Of a stretch of 16,146 nucleotides of DNA, positions 14,318 to 16,146 are shown piece by piece. Source of the stretch: a bacterium. GTDB lineage: Bacteria; Armatimonadota; Fimbriimonadia; Fimbriimonadales; GBS-DC. The stretch spans positions 1 through 16,146 of the forward strand of contig JARJMV020000008.1 in the NCBI GenBank assembly GCA_029335935.2, written 5' to 3'. A program made the position numbers and the translations under genes. The stretch's first letter is position 1, and every line of letters starts with the position of its first letter. Below the pieces are notes generated by a model. It was not told the DNA's origin. It saw only the letters and a list, made by a program, of their open reading frames with translations, and did no database searches.

Positions 14318-15121
14318 CTAAGTGCGTTTGGCTTCCATGCGCAGGGCTTGCTGGCGCTTCTTTTTCGTGATGCGCGCCACCAGTGCGATGCTCAGGAAGT
14401 AGAGAAACACCATCGGCAGGGCAATTGCGAGCATTGAGAAGGCGTCGCCCGACGGGGTTAGCAGCGCACCGAGCAACATAATCCCCACAATCGCTTGACG
14501 CCAATACTTCCACATCGTCTCAGGCGTCGCCACGCCGATGTGCGCCAAGAACATCAGCACCACAGGCATCTGGAAGCCCAGCCCGAACGCGAACATCATC
14601 TTTACCACGAACATCACATACTGCCCCGGATTTTGGAACAGTTGCGCGTCGGGGTAGTCGTTAAGATAGCTGAGGAAGAAGTTGAACGCCGCAGGCAGGA
14701 TGTAGTAGCCCAGCGCAACGCCCGAAAAGAACAGCAGCAAGCTAAACGGCGCAATGAGCTTCACCGCGCGCTTCTCTTGCTTGGTCAGTCCGGGCGATAA
14801 GAACCCCCACAACTCGCGCATCAGCAGCGGCATCGCCAAGATAAGCCCTATCACCAGCGCGAGTTTGAACTTCAGGAAGAATGGCTCGGTAGCATGGGTG
14901 AAGACGAACTTCGCGCCTTCGGGTTTCGTGGCAAGCAGCGGACCCGCCAAGAAGTCGTAAACATAGCCTGTGATCGCGAAGCCGATTGTCCAGCCCAGCA
15001 TGATGTAGATAAGCCCGCGGAAGATGCGTTTGCGCAGCTCTTCCAGATGTTCCATAAAAGTCGCCTTCGGCTCTTCCTCGATGCGCTCGTTGGGCGGCTC
15101 CACTCCTGCTGGGCTGGTCAT
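14318..15121 (-). CDS. tatC: Sec-independent (twin-arginine) translocase subunit TatC
   Basis: TatC is the inner-membrane receptor that binds twin-arginine signal peptides and recruits TatA for export of folded proteins. The 267-residue protein shows the family order: an acidic cytoplasmic N-terminus with MEHLEELRKRI (Glu28 matching E. coli Glu15), six hydrophobic helices, FLSPGLTKQEKR in the first cytoplasmic loop (Glu116 matching E. coli Glu103), and LLTPSGDAFSMLAIALPM near the C-terminus. A basic tail (ITKKKRQQALRMEAKRT) ends the protein. The gene begins 3 nt after the stop of the upstream glycine-rich gene. No tatA/tatB gene is adjacent in the window, so they must be elsewhere or farther upstream. 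Confidence 0.96.
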   Translation of the reverse strand: MTSPAGVEPPNERIEEEPKATFMEHLEELRKRIFRGLIYIMLGWTIGFAITGYVYDFLAGPLLATKPEGAKFVFTHATEPFFLKFKLALVIGLILAMPLLMRELWGFLSPGLTKQEKRAVKLIAPFSLLLFFSGVALGYYILPAAFNFFLSYLNDYPDAQLFQNPGQYVMFVVKMMFAFGLGFQMPVVLMFLAHIGVATPETMWKYWRQAIVGIMLLGALLTPSGDAFSMLAIALPMVFLYFLSIALVARITKKKRQQALRMEAKRT

Positions 15122-15124
15122 AGG

Positions 15125-16146
15125 TTAGAAGATTCGGTTCAGCGTCATATCGATTTCGAAGACGAATCGGTTGATGAGATTGCGTGCGCCCATTGGTGCG
15201 CCGCCGCCGAATCCGCCGCTGCCTCGCGCGGGCGGCCCGCCGACGCCTGCACCGACTCCTGTGCCGAGACCGCCTGCCGCTGCAGGTCCGCGCGGAGCGC
15301 GTCCGCCGCCGCGCATCATACCCTCATCTTCTGCGCCAAAGCCGCCTGGACCGCGTCCAAAGCCTGGCGGTCCACCGAAACTGCCCGGTCCACCGATTCC
15401 ACCGCCGAATTGGTCTTGACGAATCGTGCCTTCCAGCTGAAGTGTGGTGGTCATGCGGATGACTTGCCCGATATCGTAGGCGAAGTAGACCACACGGCGA
15501 ACAGTACTCTTGGGCTTCTCAAGGCGCACGCCGCCGAGATCGATCTCGCCCGGTAGGTTGCCCGTGAACTCGTAGACAATCTTGGCGCATTTGTAGCCGC
15601 GCTCCCACTCGAACCGTTCCAAGCGTGCGGCAACGGGGATTTGGTCGCCCACTTCCGCAACATCGCCAGAGCGCAGCGGGTCGTAGCGCGCGATGGTCGC
15701 GCTCCAGCGATCGCCCGGTTTGTAGCGGCGCGGGGGCAGCAGCGGCAGGTCGGCGGTCCACACATAGTAGATGCCTGGCTCGCTGGAATCGATAGCGCCA
15801 CGCGAGACCTGATAGCGCACGCGCCCTGTGGTCTCAATCTCCTGATACACAGGCGCCATACGGTCGGAGTTGATAATGTTCGGTTGACCGCCCATCAGTT
15901 CGATGGCGGGCGGCACAGGCGTCCACGAGATGAGCCCCAGATTGCTACGGAAATCCATCACATTCAGGTCGCCTTTGAAGGTTATCTCGCGCAAGATGGT
16001 CTCTTCAGGCGACAGCCCTGAGTATTGCACTTCGTTGACCTCTTTAGCGACTGCCTGCACATCATAGCGGTACATCTTGCCGGGCGTCCAGCGGTAGCGT
16101 AGGAAGATACCCTCGGCTGGAACCTTGATTTCGTTTTCGACTTGCA
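15125..16146 (-). CDS. Hypothetical protein with glycine-rich C-terminal tract, partial (5' end beyond window)
   Basis: The frame is open from the right window edge (first full codon at 16144) to the TAA at 15127-15125, about 339 residues. An internal ATG at 16075 is not the likely start, because the codons before it continue in the same style (LRYRWTPGKMYRYDVQ). The visible part is beta-rich, with KPGDRWSATI, GYKCAKIVYEFTGNLPGEIDLGG, RRVVYFAYDIGQVIRMTTTLQLEG and a final RFVFEIDMTLNRIF. This resembles secreted beta-sheet proteins of unknown function. A low-complexity stretch of Gly, Pro, Phe, Ala and Arg (about 90 residues, coded by 15175-15415) is inserted before the last strand. A signal peptide, if any, is outside the window. 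It is followed after 3 nt by tatC. No family is recognised; function unknown. Confidence 0.75.
   Translation of the reverse strand, partial: QVENEIKVPAEGIFLRYRWTPGKMYRYDVQAVAKEVNEVQYSGLSPEETILREITFKGDLNVMDFRSNLGLISWTPVPPAIELMGGQPNIINSDRMAPVYQEIETTGRVRYQVSRGAIDSSEPGIYYVWTADLPLLPPRRYKPGDRWSATIARYDPLRSGDVAEVGDQIPVAARLERFEWERGYKCAKIVYEFTGNLPGEIDLGGVRLEKPKSTVRRVVYFAYDIGQVIRMTTTLQLEGTIRQDQFGGGIGGPGSFGGPPGFGRGPGGFGAEDEGMMRGGGRAPRGPAAAGGLGTGVGAGVGGPPARGSGGFGGGAPMGARNLINRFVFEIDMTLNRIF
15175..15415 (-). repeat. Low-complexity Gly/Pro-rich coding tract
   Basis: About 80-90 codons encode mostly Gly, with Pro, Ala, Phe and Arg, in imperfect FGG/GGP/GxGxG units. The complementary strand therefore appears as a proline-rich open frame (15171-15419), which is an artefact. 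It lies between two beta-strand segments of the partial gene. Confidence 0.75.

Noticed and set aside
13751..14437. 228-codon plus-strand open frame
   Set aside because: Antisense across two well-supported genes (the barrel-sandwich protein and tatC); His/Arg-rich shadow.
15171..15419. Proline-rich plus-strand open frame
   Set aside because: Exact complement of the glycine-rich tract of the minus-strand gene; no ribosome site.
1..16146. CRISPR arrays, tRNA/rRNA genes, transposases, attachment sites
   Set aside because: No regularly spaced repeats, cloverleaf-like sequences, transposase motifs or flanking direct repeats were seen by eye.

Overview
The window is a GC-rich, densely packed piece of a bacterial chromosome. 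No intergenic stretch exceeds about 160 bp, and no rRNA, tRNA, CRISPR array or insertion sequence is visible. The gene content suggests a free-living, Gram-negative-type bacterium, possibly Armatimonadota or a related lineage. It includes a DUF4058 protein, a GHL10-type glycosidase, HEAT-repeat proteins, a PhoR/PhoB pair and TatC. This placement is inference with low confidence; no marker gene fixes the taxon.

Left edge (1-1721, minus strand): a two-gene unit. An upstream DndC/SspD-like ATP-pyrophosphatase (PAPS-reductase fold, Fe-S cysteines) is followed 11 nt later by a NurA-like nuclease gene that runs off the window. Base composition here is clearly lower in GC than in the rest (33-50% in sampled 60-base rows, against up to 82% in the neighbouring ATPase gene). 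This looks like the end of an acquired DNA-modification or defence locus, and is the most interesting part of the window.

Metal module (1815-4613, plus strand): a consensus promoter with an AT-rich inverted repeat drives a Fur/PerR-family repressor overlapped by 1 nt with a P1B-4 metal-efflux ATPase (SPC and HEGST motifs). This layout fits PfeT-type Fe(II) or Co/Zn export under peroxide/metal control.

Middle region (4623-9449): a frameshifted DUF4058 gene; a cytoplasmic GH5-like glycosidase (minus) that is divergent from a secreted GHL10-like glycosidase (plus); then miaB for tRNA methylthiolation. Several of these genes have a -10-like hexamer only 6-9 nt before the start codon, suggesting leaderless transcription.

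Right region (9483-11215, plus): a membrane-anchored HEAT-repeat protein translationally coupled to a small two-TM protein. It is convergent, with overlapping stop codons, with a tight five-gene minus-strand operon (right edge to 11212). In order of transcription the operon encodes a glycine-rich hypothetical protein (5' end outside the window), TatC, an unassigned protein with lipoyl-like/barrel-sandwich segments and a C-terminal KOW-like segment, a PhoB-type response regulator, and a PhoR-type sensor kinase.
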